Assembly: GCA_047602305.1 (NCBI GenBank)
Contig: JASGHO010000001.1
Location: 186,001-250,000, forward strand
Reading direction: 5' to 3'
Source of the DNA: Ancrocorticia sp047602305
GTDB taxonomy: Bacteria > Actinomycetota > Actinomycetes > Actinomycetales > Actinomycetaceae
Length of the DNA: 64,000 bases
The notes under the pieces are model-generated. The model worked only from the letters and a program-made list of their open reading frames with translations, did not search any database and was not told where the DNA came from. The position numbers were made by a program, and so were the translations under genes. Shown here piece after piece: positions 15,371 to 24,041 of the stretch; position 1 is the first letter of the stretch; each line of letters begins with the position of its first letter.

Positions 15371-18285
15371 AAATGCCTCGATCGGCGTGGCACCGTATGA
15401 CCTGGATGGCCACCACCTTCTGGATTGTCATGCTCATTGCGGCGGTTGCCGCCCAGCGGGTGCTGCCCAACCCCACCTGGTACCTCATCCACGTGGCCGG
15501 GCTCGGCATCATCGGAACCTCGATCCTGGTGTGGACGTGGCACTTCGCGGACGCGTTGACGCGCCGCAAGCAGTCACAGAAGAAGCAGCTGGCGCGGCTT
15601 GTCGGGCTGTTCGCGGGAACGGTGGCGCTTGCCGTGGCCCTGGCTACGTCGGGCCGCCCGGGCCTGGTGTTCGGGGTGGTGGGCAGCCTGCTCATCATTG
15701 GGGCGCTGCTCTGGCATTCGTTCGACCTCGCCCGGGCCATGAAGGGCAACTTCGTCTCGCCCGGCGCGGTGACGCTCGAGTATCACCTCTGGGGCGGCCT
15801 GCTGTTGGTGGCGGGCGCGCTGCTCGGTTTGTTCATGACGATTGACGTCACCGATTTTGAATTGGCGACGACGGCGTGGCCCGCCATTCATGTGCGCCAC
15901 GACGGGATGTCTCTCGCCCACGTTTTTCTCATGGTGTTTGGCTTCCTTGGGTTGACGATCCTCGGGACGCTGGCGACGTTTGGTGCGACGGTTGCTCGCA
16001 CCCGGTTGGCTCCCGGCGCGATTGGAATGGCGATGCGGGCGCTTCCGCTGTTGGTGACGGCCATTGTGGCGGGTAGCGTTGCCTCGATTATCGGGTGGAA
16101 CCAGGCAGCCGGTATCGCCGCGGCAGCATGGGTTGGCATCGCTGTTGTCGGCGTTCTCATGCCGATGTTCCGCACCTGGCGCGGCTCGATGATTGGAGTG
16201 GGGGACGGTTGGACAATAGGTGCCGCCACCATCTGGTTCCAGATCGCCGGGCTCACCTGGGCGTGGCAGCTTCTTTCGGCGAGCAATGTGTCCACGGCTC
16301 GCGACGTGTCCGAGGTTTCCTACGCGCTTCTCCTTGCCGCGGGTGCCCTGCAACTGGTGCTCGGATCCTTGACCTACCTGCTCCCGGTGGTGGCGGGTGG
16401 CGGTCCGGCGCGACTGCGCGCCACGATCGAGGAGTTGGAGCCCACCGCCGGTGCCCGATTCTTCCTGCTCAACGGCGCCATGGTGATGGCGGTACTTCCA
16501 CTGCCCGAGCTCGTTCACCGTGGCGCGTTGCTGGTGGCGGGGTCCACGGCGATCACCAGCTTTGGGCTGCTCATCTATGCGGTGGCGCGCCAGCAACGCC
16601 GGGAGGTGCCGGGACGCGCGGGTGTTGCAGGTTCCGGTAACGCAGCTCCCGGAGCCGCGGGTGCTGGTGTTCCGGGTGTCAGCCTCGCCGTGGGCGGAGG
16701 TGGCTCGGCAACGAGCACGCCCGGTGCTGGCACTGCGTCCTCTGGGCCACTCGCACTCAACGATCCGACGCGTGCCGCGCAACTCGCCGAAGCAACCGGC
16801 AAGCCGCGACCGATGCCCGATGCACGGTTGCGGATGGGCGCCGTCGTCGCCGCTGCGGTGCTGTGCCTCGTAACAGCCGTGGGGGCGCTTCCGGGCCGTG
16901 GGCTCTCTGGGCCCGTTACCGCCGAGAATGTGGCGGATAACCCGGACGCGCCCGTCACCTCCGTCGAGGTGAGCGTCTCGGGTATGTCCTTCATCCCCAA
17001 CGTCATTGAGGTGCCGCGCGGAAACCGACTCGTCATCGAGTTCCAGAACACGGGCGACCAGCGCCACGACCTGGTGATTGAGAGCGGTGTGGAGTCGGGG
17101 CCCGTCGAGCCTGGCGGTTCCGCCACCATCGAAGCCGGGGTTATTACTGAGGACCTCGACGTGTGGTGCTCAATGGTGGGGCACAAGCAGATGGGCATGA
17201 CGATGACCATCCGCGCTACCGGTGAAGCCACCGTTAATGCGGACGGCAGCGGGGCCGGTAGTTCCGGGGGACAGGGCCATGCCGGGCACGCGGGCGGGGG
17301 AGGGTCGCCGTCGGGAAATATCTCCGACTCCCTCGTCATGCCCACCATGGCCGAACTCATGGCCGAACCCGGCGAGGGGTTCCAGGCCGTTGACGCCACG
17401 TTGCAGCCCGCGCCCGAGGGGACTCTACATCAAGTGACGATGAGAGCCCAGGAAAAGGATATGGAGATTGCCCCCGGCCGTACGCAGCGGGTGTGGACCT
17501 TCAACGGTTCCATTCCCGGCCCGGTACTGCGCGGCAAAGTGGGGGACACCTTCGAGATCACCCTCATCAACGAGGGGACGATGGGGCACTCAATTGATTT
17601 CCATGCCGGTGATGTGGCGCCGAACCAGAACATGCGCACCATCGAGCCGGGCGAGAGCCTCGTCTACACCTTCAAAGTCAACCGCGCCGGAATCTGGATG
17701 TACCACTGCTCAACGATGCCGATGTCGCTGCATATTGCGAACGGGATGTACGGCGCTGTTGTGGTCGATCCTCCGGATCTGGACCCGGTGGACCGCGAGT
17801 ACGTCGTCATACAATCGGAACAGTACTGGTCCGCCGATCCGGCGGACGGCATGAACCCGGATCAGCTGGCGCTCGGGATTCCCAGCGCCATGGCGTTCAA
17901 TGGCTACCCATTCCAATACGACCACCAGAAGTTGCAGGCACACACCGGCGAGCGGGTGCGGTTCTGGGCGCTGGACGTGGGGCCGAACATCCCGTGGGCA
18001 TTCCACATCGTCGGCACCCAGTTCGACACCGTGTGGCGCGAGGGCAGCTACGAGATCCGGCGCGGATGCGGTGACGCCACCCTCAGCCGCGAGGAATGCG
18101 ATCCCTTTGCGCCGGGCAAGGACTCGGTGGGCGGCAACGGCGCGCAAGTGCTGGCACTGGCTCCCGCCGAAGGCGGCTTCGTCGAGTTCGTGGCGCACGA
18201 ACCGGGAACCTACACCTTCGTCAATCACGCGATGACGTACGCCGAGCGCGGCGCGCACGGGGCCATTGAGATCACCGCGCCATAG
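15367..18285 (+). CDS. nirK: membrane-fused copper nitrite reductase (NirK) with an extra cupredoxin domain
   Basis: A 972-residue multidomain protein. Residues 1-~415: polytopic membrane region with several in-helix histidines (IHVRHDGMSLAHVF, LEYHLWGG). ~415-480: Gly/Ala/Ser-rich linker. ~487-505: one further helix. ~525-620: cupredoxin with a complete type 1 copper set H567, C601, H606, M609 or M611 (VWCSMVGHKQMGM). ~690-972: two-domain copper nitrite reductase; type 1 ligands H741, C781, H789, M794; type 2 ligands H746, H780, H954; catalytic D744 and H880. All key residues are present, so nitrite-to-NO reduction is expected, probably outside the membrane, with the extra cupredoxin as built-in electron donor (inference). 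The start GTG 15367 overlaps the upstream gene; ATG 15373 is an alternative. The long frame extending back to 14170 is a shadow of the preceding gene. Membrane-fused NirK is known in some actinobacteria. Confidence 0.9.
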   Translation: MKMPRSAWHRMTWMATTFWIVMLIAAVAAQRVLPNPTWYLIHVAGLGIIGTSILVWTWHFADALTRRKQSQKKQLARLVGLFAGTVALAVALATSGRPGLVFGVVGSLLIIGALLWHSFDLARAMKGNFVSPGAVTLEYHLWGGLLLVAGALLGLFMTIDVTDFELATTAWPAIHVRHDGMSLAHVFLMVFGFLGLTILGTLATFGATVARTRLAPGAIGMAMRALPLLVTAIVAGSVASIIGWNQAAGIAAAAWVGIAVVGVLMPMFRTWRGSMIGVGDGWTIGAATIWFQIAGLTWAWQLLSASNVSTARDVSEVSYALLLAAGALQLVLGSLTYLLPVVAGGGPARLRATIEELEPTAGARFFLLNGAMVMAVLPLPELVHRGALLVAGSTAITSFGLLIYAVARQQRREVPGRAGVAGSGNAAPGAAGAGVPGVSLAVGGGGSATSTPGAGTASSGPLALNDPTRAAQLAEATGKPRPMPDARLRMGAVVAAAVLCLVTAVGALPGRGLSGPVTAENVADNPDAPVTSVEVSVSGMSFIPNVIEVPRGNRLVIEFQNTGDQRHDLVIESGVESGPVEPGGSATIEAGVITEDLDVWCSMVGHKQMGMTMTIRATGEATVNADGSGAGSSGGQGHAGHAGGGGSPSGNISDSLVMPTMAELMAEPGEGFQAVDATLQPAPEGTLHQVTMRAQEKDMEIAPGRTQRVWTFNGSIPGPVLRGKVGDTFEITLINEGTMGHSIDFHAGDVAPNQNMRTIEPGESLVYTFKVNRAGIWMYHCSTMPMSLHIANGMYGAVVVDPPDLDPVDREYVVIQSEQYWSADPADGMNPDQLALGIPSAMAFNGYPFQYDHQKLQAHTGERVRFWALDVGPNIPWAFHIVGTQFDTVWREGSYEIRRGCGDATLSREECDPFAPGKDSVGGNGAQVLALAPAEGGFVEFVAHEPGTYTFVNHAMTYAERGAHGAIEITAP

Positions 18286-18314
18286 AACGGAAAAGCGCCG
18301 TAGAACAGAAAAGA

Positions 18315-18336
18315 GGCGCCCACCGTGGTGAGCGCC
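18315..18336. terminator. hairpin between convergent nirK and metQ
   Basis: GGCGCC-CACC-GT-GGTG-AGCGCC: two paired blocks (GGCGC/GCGCC and CACC/GGTG) with one mismatch. It lies 30 bases past nirK and 16 bases past metQ, so it can act in both directions. Confidence 0.45.
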
Positions 18337-18351
18337 CCAATCCGCTGGAGA

Positions 18352-19191
18352 TCAGAAGGCCGGGATGACCTCGCCATCGGGCCAGGTCTGCTTGATGAAG
18401 TCCGAGACCTCAGGAGAGTGAAGCAGCTCGTCAAGCTTCTTCACAGCGGCGATCTTGTCCGCATCGGCGCCGGAGTTCCAGGCGAGGATGTTGGCGTAGA
18501 TGTTGCCTTCGGCAGATTCGAGAGCGATGGCGTCCTTGGAGGGCACCAGGCCGTTGTCGAGGGCGAAGTTGCCGTTGATGACGGCGATGTCCACATCCGG
18601 GAGCAGCTTGGGAACAGCCGGTGCTTCGGACTCAACGAGCTGAACGTTCTTCGGGTTCTTGTCGAGATCGTAGACGGTGGGAACCGGAACGTCCTTGAGA
18701 GTGAAGATGCCGTTGTCCACCAGGAGCTGGAGTGCACGAGCCTGGTTGGAGGGATCGTTGGAGATGCCGATCTTGGCGCCGTCCGGAAGATCCTTGAGGT
18801 CCTTGATCTTGTTGGAGTAGATGCCGTAGGGCTCGATGTGCACACCCTCGCCGCGATCGAAGGTGAAGTTCTTCATCTCCACCTGCTCATCGTAGTAAGG
18901 GATGGTGGCGAAGTAATTGGCGTCGAGGTCGCCTGCCTGGAGGTCCTCGTTGGGCAGCACGTAGTCGTTGTACTCCTTGACCTCGATCTCGAGGCCCGCA
19001 TCGGCGGCGAGATTCTCGGAGATGAAGTTGAGAATGTCGGCGTGAGGGACCGGGCTGGCGCCCACGACGACCTTGGTGAGACCGGAGGTTTCGCCGGTCG
19101 CGGCGTCAGAACCGGAGTCGGAGTTTCCGCAGGCCGAAAGAGTGAGTGCGGAAACGGCGGCGAGGGCCGCTAACGAGCGGAAGTGCTTCAT
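18352..19191 (-). CDS. metQ: methionine ABC transporter substrate-binding lipoprotein
   Basis: Captures D/L-methionine outside the membrane for the MetNI transporter; 279 residues, NlpA/MetQ family. A signal peptide with lipobox LSAC gives lipidation at C21. Conserved family stretches: KVVVGASPVPHADILNFI, VKEYNDYVLPNEDLQAGDLDANYFATIPYYD (discontinuous), YGIYSNKIKDLKDLPDGAKIGISNDPSNQARALQLL and PLLPDVDIAVINGNFA-like NGNFALDNGLVPSKDAI. It is last in metN-metI-metQ order, 89 bp after metI. Confidence 0.95.
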   Translation of the reverse strand: MKHFRSLAALAAVSALTLSACGNSDSGSDAATGETSGLTKVVVGASPVPHADILNFISENLAADAGLEIEVKEYNDYVLPNEDLQAGDLDANYFATIPYYDEQVEMKNFTFDRGEGVHIEPYGIYSNKIKDLKDLPDGAKIGISNDPSNQARALQLLVDNGIFTLKDVPVPTVYDLDKNPKNVQLVESEAPAVPKLLPDVDIAVINGNFALDNGLVPSKDAIALESAEGNIYANILAWNSGADADKIAAVKKLDELLHSPEVSDFIKQTWPDGEVIPAF

Positions 19192-19280
19192 AATTGTGTC
19201 CTTTGCGTGAGAAGGCGGGCTAAATTGAGGAGTTTTCGCGCGATACCAAACGGTTCGCGGAAGTTGGTGGTTGGGATGGG

Positions 19281-19988
19281 TCAGCGATGATCGACTGCCT
19301 GGCCAATCTTGTCGCCAACGAACTGCACTATGGTGACGAGGGCAATGATCACCACGACGATGATGACCAGCACGTCGATCTGCGTACGGTAGTAGCCCTG
19401 GTTGATGGCGAGGGCTCCGAGGCCGCCACCGCCCACGGCACCGGCCATGGCGGTGTAGCCGATGATGGTGATGGTGAGAATCGTGGTGGACTGAACGAGG
19501 GAAGGTACGGCCTCGCGGACGATGACATCCTTGAGGATCTGGTAGCGCGAGGCCCCCATCATTTGGGCGGCTTCAATCTTTCCGAGTTCCACGTTGGTGA
19601 GGTTTGATTCGACCATGCGCGCGAAGTAGGGGATGGCAGACAGTGCGAGCGGCACCATGGCGCCCTGCCAGCCGTTTGCCTGGCCAACGATCATGCGAGT
19701 GATGTTGAGGAGCAGCACCATGAGGATGATGAAGGGGATGGCGCGGCCCACGTTGACGATGAAGCCGAGAGTCGAGTTGACGATCTTGTTGGGAAGGATG
19801 CCATCTTGGCGGGTGGCGGTGAGAACGACGCCCACGAGAAGTCCAAAAATGGCGGCGAACAAGGTGGCCCAGAAGGTCATGAGGAGTGTCTCAACCGTGG
19901 CCGTCCACAGTTGATCCTTGATGACAGGATTGTTGAGCCAGGTGGCGTCTTCGTTCTTGGGGGCGAGGCTTGTCAGGGTGGTGATCAT
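19281..19988 (-). CDS. metI: methionine ABC transporter permease
   Basis: A 235-residue inner-membrane permease with five or six helices, MetI family. The EAA-type coupling loop is GKIEAAQMMGASRYQILKDVIVREAVPSL, followed by GYTAMAGAVGGGGLGALAI typical of MetI. ATG 19988 overlaps the metN stop by 4 bp (ATGA), so ATPase and permease are coupled. The N-terminal 28 residues before the first helix are hydrophilic and Asn/Glu-rich. Confidence 0.95.
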   Translation of the reverse strand: MITTLTSLAPKNEDATWLNNPVIKDQLWTATVETLLMTFWATLFAAIFGLLVGVVLTATRQDGILPNKIVNSTLGFIVNVGRAIPFIILMVLLLNITRMIVGQANGWQGAMVPLALSAIPYFARMVESNLTNVELGKIEAAQMMGASRYQILKDVIVREAVPSLVQSTTILTITIIGYTAMAGAVGGGGLGALAINQGYYRTQIDVLVIIVVVIIALVTIVQFVGDKIGQAVDHR

Positions 19989-20974
19989 GCTGCTCGTACC
20001 TCCGCGCTTGCGCCGATCTTCTTGAGGTTTGCGACCAATTCGTTGGATTTGCTTGGTTCGATGGTGAGCGCGAGGCGCGCCACCTGTACCTTGCCAAGGG
20101 ATTCAAAGGTGCCTGAACCGATATCGGCGCCGAATTCGGCTGCCAGGCTCATGACGCGCGAACCGGTGGGCTCGCCGGGCTGCGAGGTGAAGGAGACCTC
20201 CACGATCGCGTCGCCGTTGGCATTCTTGGGATCAAACTCGGGGGCCGGGATGATCATGCGCGAGAGCGGGGAGTCCACTTCAGCGACGACGTCGGCCACC
20301 GGCCCGCTTGCCACCACGGCGCCGTGGTCCAGCATGGTGACCGAGTCACAGATCTTGCGCACCACGTCCATCTCGTGGGTGATGATGAGGACGGTGACCC
20401 CGTACTTGTCGCGCACGTTGCGCAGCAGGGTGAGGATCTGTTCAGTGGTTTCCGAATCGAGGGCCGAGGTGGGCTCGTCGCACAGCAGGACGGACGGGCC
20501 GTCCGCCATGGCGCGGGCAATGCCGACGCGCTGGCGCTGACCACCGGAGAGTTCGGAAGGGAAAGAGGAGGAGCGGTTGCCGATGCCCACGAGGTCGAGC
20601 ATTTCCGCTACTCGTGCGCGTGCTTCTTCTTTGCCCATGCCCGAGAGGCGCAGCGGGTAGACGATGTTTCCGGCGGCGGTGCGCTGGTCGAGGAGATTGG
20701 CGCCCTGGAAGACCATGCCGATGGAGCGGCGGGCTTCACGCAGTTCCTTGGCGGAGAGTGCGGCGAGGTCCTTGCCGTCCACGAGGATGGCGCCGGATGT
20801 GGGCCGCTCCAATGCGGTGAGGCAGCGGATGAGCGTGGACTTACCTGCTCCGGATTCGCCGACGATGCCGTGGATTTCTCCTGAGGGAATGGTCAAGGAG
20901 ATGTTGTCGAGAGCGATGATGGGATCCTCACCGCGCCTCGGGTACACCTTATTGACGTTCTGAAGTTCTATCAC
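19985..20974 (-). CDS. metN: methionine ABC transporter ATP-binding protein
   Basis: A 329-residue ATPase energising methionine import. Walker A GESGAGKST, signature LSGGQRQRVGIARAM, Walker B VLLCDEPTSALD and the H-loop IITHEMDVV are intact. The C-terminal ~90 residues match the regulatory C2/NIL domain of MetN (VSFTSQPGEPTGSRVMSLAAEFG region), which binds methionine and inhibits transport when substrate is plentiful. The start is GTG 20974 with GGAAGGA 7 bases upstream. Longer frames (to 21013 or 21103) would translate through the riboswitch and are rejected. Confidence 0.95.
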   Translation of the reverse strand: MIELQNVNKVYPRRGEDPIIALDNISLTIPSGEIHGIVGESGAGKSTLIRCLTALERPTSGAILVDGKDLAALSAKELREARRSIGMVFQGANLLDQRTAAGNIVYPLRLSGMGKEEARARVAEMLDLVGIGNRSSSFPSELSGGQRQRVGIARAMADGPSVLLCDEPTSALDSETTEQILTLLRNVRDKYGVTVLIITHEMDVVRKICDSVTMLDHGAVVASGPVADVVAEVDSPLSRMIIPAPEFDPKNANGDAIVEVSFTSQPGEPTGSRVMSLAAEFGADIGSGTFESLGKVQVARLALTIEPSKSNELVANLKKIGASAEVRAA

Positions 20975-20980
20975 AAGAAT

Positions 20981-21072
20981 CCTTCCATCGATCGTGGCGG
21001 AAGCACCCGTCATTCCGGGTTGCTGCAGCGTCGACGAGCCACGTCTCTCGGCTGCTCTAGATGAACAAGAGC
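20981..21072 (-). ncRNA. SAM-I (S-box) riboswitch upstream of metNIQ
   Basis: Read on the minus strand, the leader contains CATCTAGAGCAGCCGAGAGAC, then GCTGCAGCAACC and CGGGTGCTTCCGCC (each given in part). These correspond to the conserved S-box core: the J1/2-P2 AGAG...GCCGAGAGA element, the GCAACC junction and the GGTGCNNNTTCC strand. P2 forms from GCAGC/GCTGC, P3 from ACCCG/CGGGT around GAATGA. P1 can form between CATC plus flanking T's near 21060-21066 and GATGGAA at 20983-20989. The GGAAGG Shine-Dalgarno of metN lies in the 3' strand of P1, so SAM binding would hide it: translational control. The segment between GGTGC and TTCC is slightly shorter than consensus. SAM-IV is less likely because its diagnostic peripheral sequence is absent. 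Confidence 0.72.
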
Positions 21073-21467
21073 AAGCAAACCACGAATTTGGCCATGTGTC
21101 CAAGTTTCGAGGGTCGTTGTAGGGATCTTGACTGGTCAGAGCTTGTCTGATCGGCGAGATCCCACAATTTTCGTTATGCGGTTACACTACAGGTAAGTGG
21201 GTTGATAGGTGAAGTGTTTCAGAGTTTGGATGGGTGTGAACTCTTTCGCGACCAAATCTTGTCGGAGCTCCGTGTTTGGATAATTCCATGGAACACGACG
21301 CACTTGAGGAACTCATCGCCGCCGAAACGGACGCGAACTGGCCAATCATCGCGATTGATATCGCCTGGTGGAATACCCGCGGGCCCCAGGTAGGTTCCGG
21401 GCCGTAACAGGGGAGCGCGGCGCCGTCGTCGTTCACTATTTTGACGACGACGCCACCTCACAACTCG

Positions 21468-22172
21468 TTACTTGCTCGCCTCGTTGGTGGGTGCGGAATC
21501 CACCGGAAGATCGGGCCGCACGATGACGGTGCGCGCAGCGGCGAGGGAGATGTCGAGGGGCTTGCCGTCGAGGTGGAGGCTGAGCAGCCCAACCGAGCGG
21601 CGGATATCGAGGACCGTGATGTCCACGCCGGGAACGAGGCCCACCGATTCCAGGTAGATGAGCACCTCGGAATCCTTGTCGGAGACCCGATCGATGCGGG
21701 CGGTAGTGCCGGGCGCGATGTCGACGAGCGAGTGCAGCTCCTCATCCTCGACCGGGTAGGAGCCGTCCGCCGCGGGAATCACGTCGCCGTGCGGGTCACG
21801 TTCGGGGTGCCCGAGAGTGCGGTCGAGGCGCTCGATGAACTTGTCGGATACCGCATGCTCCAAGTGCTCCGCCTCGTCATGCACTTCGTCCCACGAGTAG
21901 CCGAAGAGTTCAACCAAGCCGGTTTCGAGGAGGCGGTGGATGCGCACCATGCGAGCAGCCTGCAGTCGACCATCTTCCGTGAGTGAAATGGCGCCGTAGG
22001 GGGCGTGGCGCACCAGCCCCTTGGCAACGAGCTTGGACACGCCTTCGGACACCGTCGAGGGCGAGAGCCCGAGCGTCTTGGCTAGCTGGCCGGAGGAGAC
22101 GGGCTTGTCTTGCCACTCGCCCAGCTTCCAGATGGCGCGCAGGTAGTCTTCACTGGACGTGCTGAGAGCCAT
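21468..22172 (-). CDS. DtxR/MntR-family metal-dependent regulator
   Basis: A 234-residue repressor of the DtxR family. N-terminal winged helix: SSEDYLRAIWKLGEW ... GQLAKTLGLSPSTVSEGVSKLVAKGLVRHAPYGAISLTEDG (discontinuous). Metal-binding/dimer domain: RIHRLLETGLVELFGYSWDEVHDEAEHLEHAVSDKFIERLD in part, with the family's E-H-E-E-H-H pattern including H in DEAEHLEHAVS. C-terminal SH3/FeoA-like domain from about 150 to 225. Length and the HDEAEHLEHAVSD motif resemble both the manganese (MntR) and iron (DtxR/IdeR) branches; I cannot choose between them. deoD starts 712 bases upstream and ends 5 bp before this gene, so they are cotranscribed. Confidence 0.85.
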   Translation of the reverse strand: MALSTSSEDYLRAIWKLGEWQDKPVSSGQLAKTLGLSPSTVSEGVSKLVAKGLVRHAPYGAISLTEDGRLQAARMVRIHRLLETGLVELFGYSWDEVHDEAEHLEHAVSDKFIERLDRTLGHPERDPHGDVIPAADGSYPVEDEELHSLVDIAPGTTARIDRVSDKDSEVLIYLESVGLVPGVDITVLDIRRSVGLLSLHLDGKPLDISLAAARTVIVRPDLPVDSAPTNEASK

Positions 22173-22177
22173 GACTA

Positions 22178-22885
22178 TCAGGAAAGAGCGGCGGCAACGG
22201 CGATGCGCAGAGCCTTCTGGAAGTGGGTCTCACGCTCCTCCGAGCTCATGTCCTGGGACTGATCGAAGAGGTGGTCGGAGATGGTGAGGACGGCGAGTGC
22301 CTCTTTGTCGAGGTCGGCGGCGATGCCGTAGAGCGCGGCGGCCTCCATCTCCACGCCGAGGGTGCCGAGTTCGGCCAGGCGCTTGTTCTGGTCCATCGAG
22401 GTGCCGTAGAAGCGATCGCGGGAGATGACGGGAGCGACCTTGACGTCGGCGTCGTCGCCAGCGGCTTCAACAGCGGCCTTGAGAAGATTCCAGGAGGCAG
22501 TGGCGGAGAACTGGATGCCGGGGCAGAGGGTGGTGTTGATAACTGAATCGGTGTGTGCGCCGATGGCTATGACCACGTCACCGAGCTTCACCTTGGGGGA
22601 GAGGCCGCCCGCCGTGCCCACGCGGATGATGCGCTCCACCCCGTAGAAGGAGAACAATTCGGTGGCGTAGATCGAGGCCGAAGGCTGCCCCATGCCCGAG
22701 GCCATGACGGAGAGGGGCTTGCCCTGGTAGGTGCCGGTGTAGCCGCAGATGTTGCGGACATCGGTGACCAGACGCGCATCTGGCATGAGTTCGGCTGCCA
22801 TGCGGGCCGCGCGCTTGGGATCGCCGGGCATGATGACGGCGGGGGCGAAATCGCCGGGCTGCGCAGAAATGTGGGGTGTGGGCAC
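22178..22885 (-). CDS. deoD: purine-nucleoside phosphorylase (DeoD type)
   Basis: Phosphorolysis of purine (deoxy)nucleosides to base and (deoxy)ribose-1-phosphate; hexameric NP-I family, 235 residues as usual. Motifs: TPHISAQPGDFAPAVIMPGDPKRA at the N-terminus (in part), GMGQPSASIYATEL (phosphate/ribose site), RVGTAGGLSPKVKLGDVVI, GVEMEAAALYGIA (active-site Met-Glu) and LTISDHLFD (catalytic Asp region). Translation starts at ATG 22885. It is followed 5 bp later by the DtxR-type regulator. Confidence 0.94.
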   Translation of the reverse strand: MPTPHISAQPGDFAPAVIMPGDPKRAARMAAELMPDARLVTDVRNICGYTGTYQGKPLSVMASGMGQPSASIYATELFSFYGVERIIRVGTAGGLSPKVKLGDVVIAIGAHTDSVINTTLCPGIQFSATASWNLLKAAVEAAGDDADVKVAPVISRDRFYGTSMDQNKRLAELGTLGVEMEAAALYGIAADLDKEALAVLTISDHLFDQSQDMSSEERETHFQKALRIAVAAALS

Positions 22886-23100
22886 GATGAACTCTCCTAC
22901 GTAAAGTCACGAATGTCTCGAAAGTCAGTCATTCCAGTGTAGTGCGAAATCGCAGAAAGGGAACGTGGCCGCGGACTTTGCCGGGTGACAATTCTCCGCC
23001 GACGGTGAAGACGGGTTGGCATGCGAGGCCCAATCGTGGGAAGAATGGCAAGGTAGTCACTACGGCGGTGTGCTCTGCCGCCGTAACAGAAAGGAACGCC

Positions 23101-23220
23101 ATGACTCAGCCCACTACTCCGGATCCGGAGCAGCCGAGGCGGCCCGCCCCGCCGCAGCCTGCACAGCCCGTGACTCCCGAGCAGCAGTATCAGCAAGGCT
23201 TCCAGAATCAGGCGTCGTGA
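23101..23220 (+). CDS. 39-residue Pro/Gln-rich small protein
   Basis: A short ORF, M-TQPTTPDPEQPRRPAPPQ and then PAQPVTPEQQYQQGFQNQ in part, with a good ribosome-binding site (AGAAAGGAA 4 bases before ATG 23101). Its stop abuts the next gene, whose ribosome-binding site overlaps the stop, suggesting cotranscription. Composition is almost entirely Pro, Gln, Thr; no membrane segment. Function unknown. A longer frame from 22942 is unlikely because its first 53 residues have no site and a different character. Confidence 0.5.
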   Translation: MTQPTTPDPEQPRRPAPPQPAQPVTPEQQYQQGFQNQAS

Positions 23221-23230
23221 GGTGATGGAT

Positions 23231-24031
23231 ATGAGTTCCGCAAACGCTGGCAACATTGGTACCGCCGAGGGGCGAGGGTATCGCCTCGTTGCCTTCGACC
23301 TTGACGACACCCTCGCCCCCTCCAAATCTCCGCTACCCGCCCGCATGGCGGCTGCTCTGCGCGCCCTGCTCGACATCGCGGACGTGTGCGTCATTTCCGG
23401 CGGACAGTTCGCCCAGTTCGAGAGCCAACTTCTGGCGAATTTGAATGCCGACGACGGCGAACTGGCTCGCCTTCATTTGATGCCCACCTGCGGCACCCGC
23501 TACACCGTCTATCGCGATGGCGGGTGGCGCGACCTGTATGCGCGTGACCTGACGGAGGCGGAAAGTGCGCAGGCGCAGCGGGTTGTGGAGGCGCAGGCGC
23601 GCCGCCTCGGCCTGTGGGAAGAAAAAACCTGGGGGCCGATCCTGGAGGATCGCGGTTCCCAGATCACCTTCTCCGCGCTTGGGCAAGAAGCTCCTCTCGA
23701 AGCAAAGAAGGCGTGGGATCCGGATGGGTCGAAGAAGGAGCGGCTGCGCGCCGCCGTCGCCCCTCTTCTGCCTGAACTGGAGGTGCGATCGGGCGGGTCC
23801 ACCTCCATCGATATCACTCGCAAGGGAGTGGACAAAGCGTACGGAATCGCTGAATTGGCCAAGGAGACGGGCATCGCGATCGCGGACATGCTCTTCGTGG
23901 GCGACCGACTCGACGAGGGTGGCAATGACTACCCGGTCAAGCGGCTCGGCATCGCCACCCGTGCGGTGAGCGATTGGGAAGATACGGCGGCATTCGTTGA
24001 GGGCTACGTTGCCGATCCGGCCAGGATCTAA
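23231..24031 (+). CDS. HAD-superfamily IIB (Cof-type) hydrolase
   Basis: A 266-residue cytosolic phosphatase-like protein. HAD motif I FDLDDTLAPS near residue 20, motif II VISGG at about 56, a motif III lysine (DITRKGVDKAYGI) and motif IV FVGDRLDEGGNDYPV. The cap between motifs II and III is of the C2b type seen in Cof/phosphomannomutase-like enzymes. It resembles eukaryotic-type phosphomannomutase relatives in the spacing DITRKGVDKAYG...LFVGD, but sugar-phosphate specificity is unproven. ATG 23231 has GAGG 8 bases upstream; GTG 23222 and ATG 23225 are possible. It is followed directly by the VKOR gene (11 bp), hence one transcript. Confidence 0.8.
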   Translation: MSSANAGNIGTAEGRGYRLVAFDLDDTLAPSKSPLPARMAAALRALLDIADVCVISGGQFAQFESQLLANLNADDGELARLHLMPTCGTRYTVYRDGGWRDLYARDLTEAESAQAQRVVEAQARRLGLWEEKTWGPILEDRGSQITFSALGQEAPLEAKKAWDPDGSKKERLRAAVAPLLPELEVRSGGSTSIDITRKGVDKAYGIAELAKETGIAIADMLFVGDRLDEGGNDYPVKRLGIATRAVSDWEDTAAFVEGYVADPARI

Positions 24032-24041
24032 GGAGATGACG

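Noticed and set aside
20975..21103. N-terminal extension of MetN
   Set aside because: It would translate the riboswitch; a GTG with a good ribosome-binding site begins the conserved protein.
21288..21407. 39-codon ORF (MEHDALEELIAAETDANWP...) between metN and the DtxR-like gene
   Set aside because: The reading is protein-like, but there is no ribosome-binding site or supporting context; may be a remnant.
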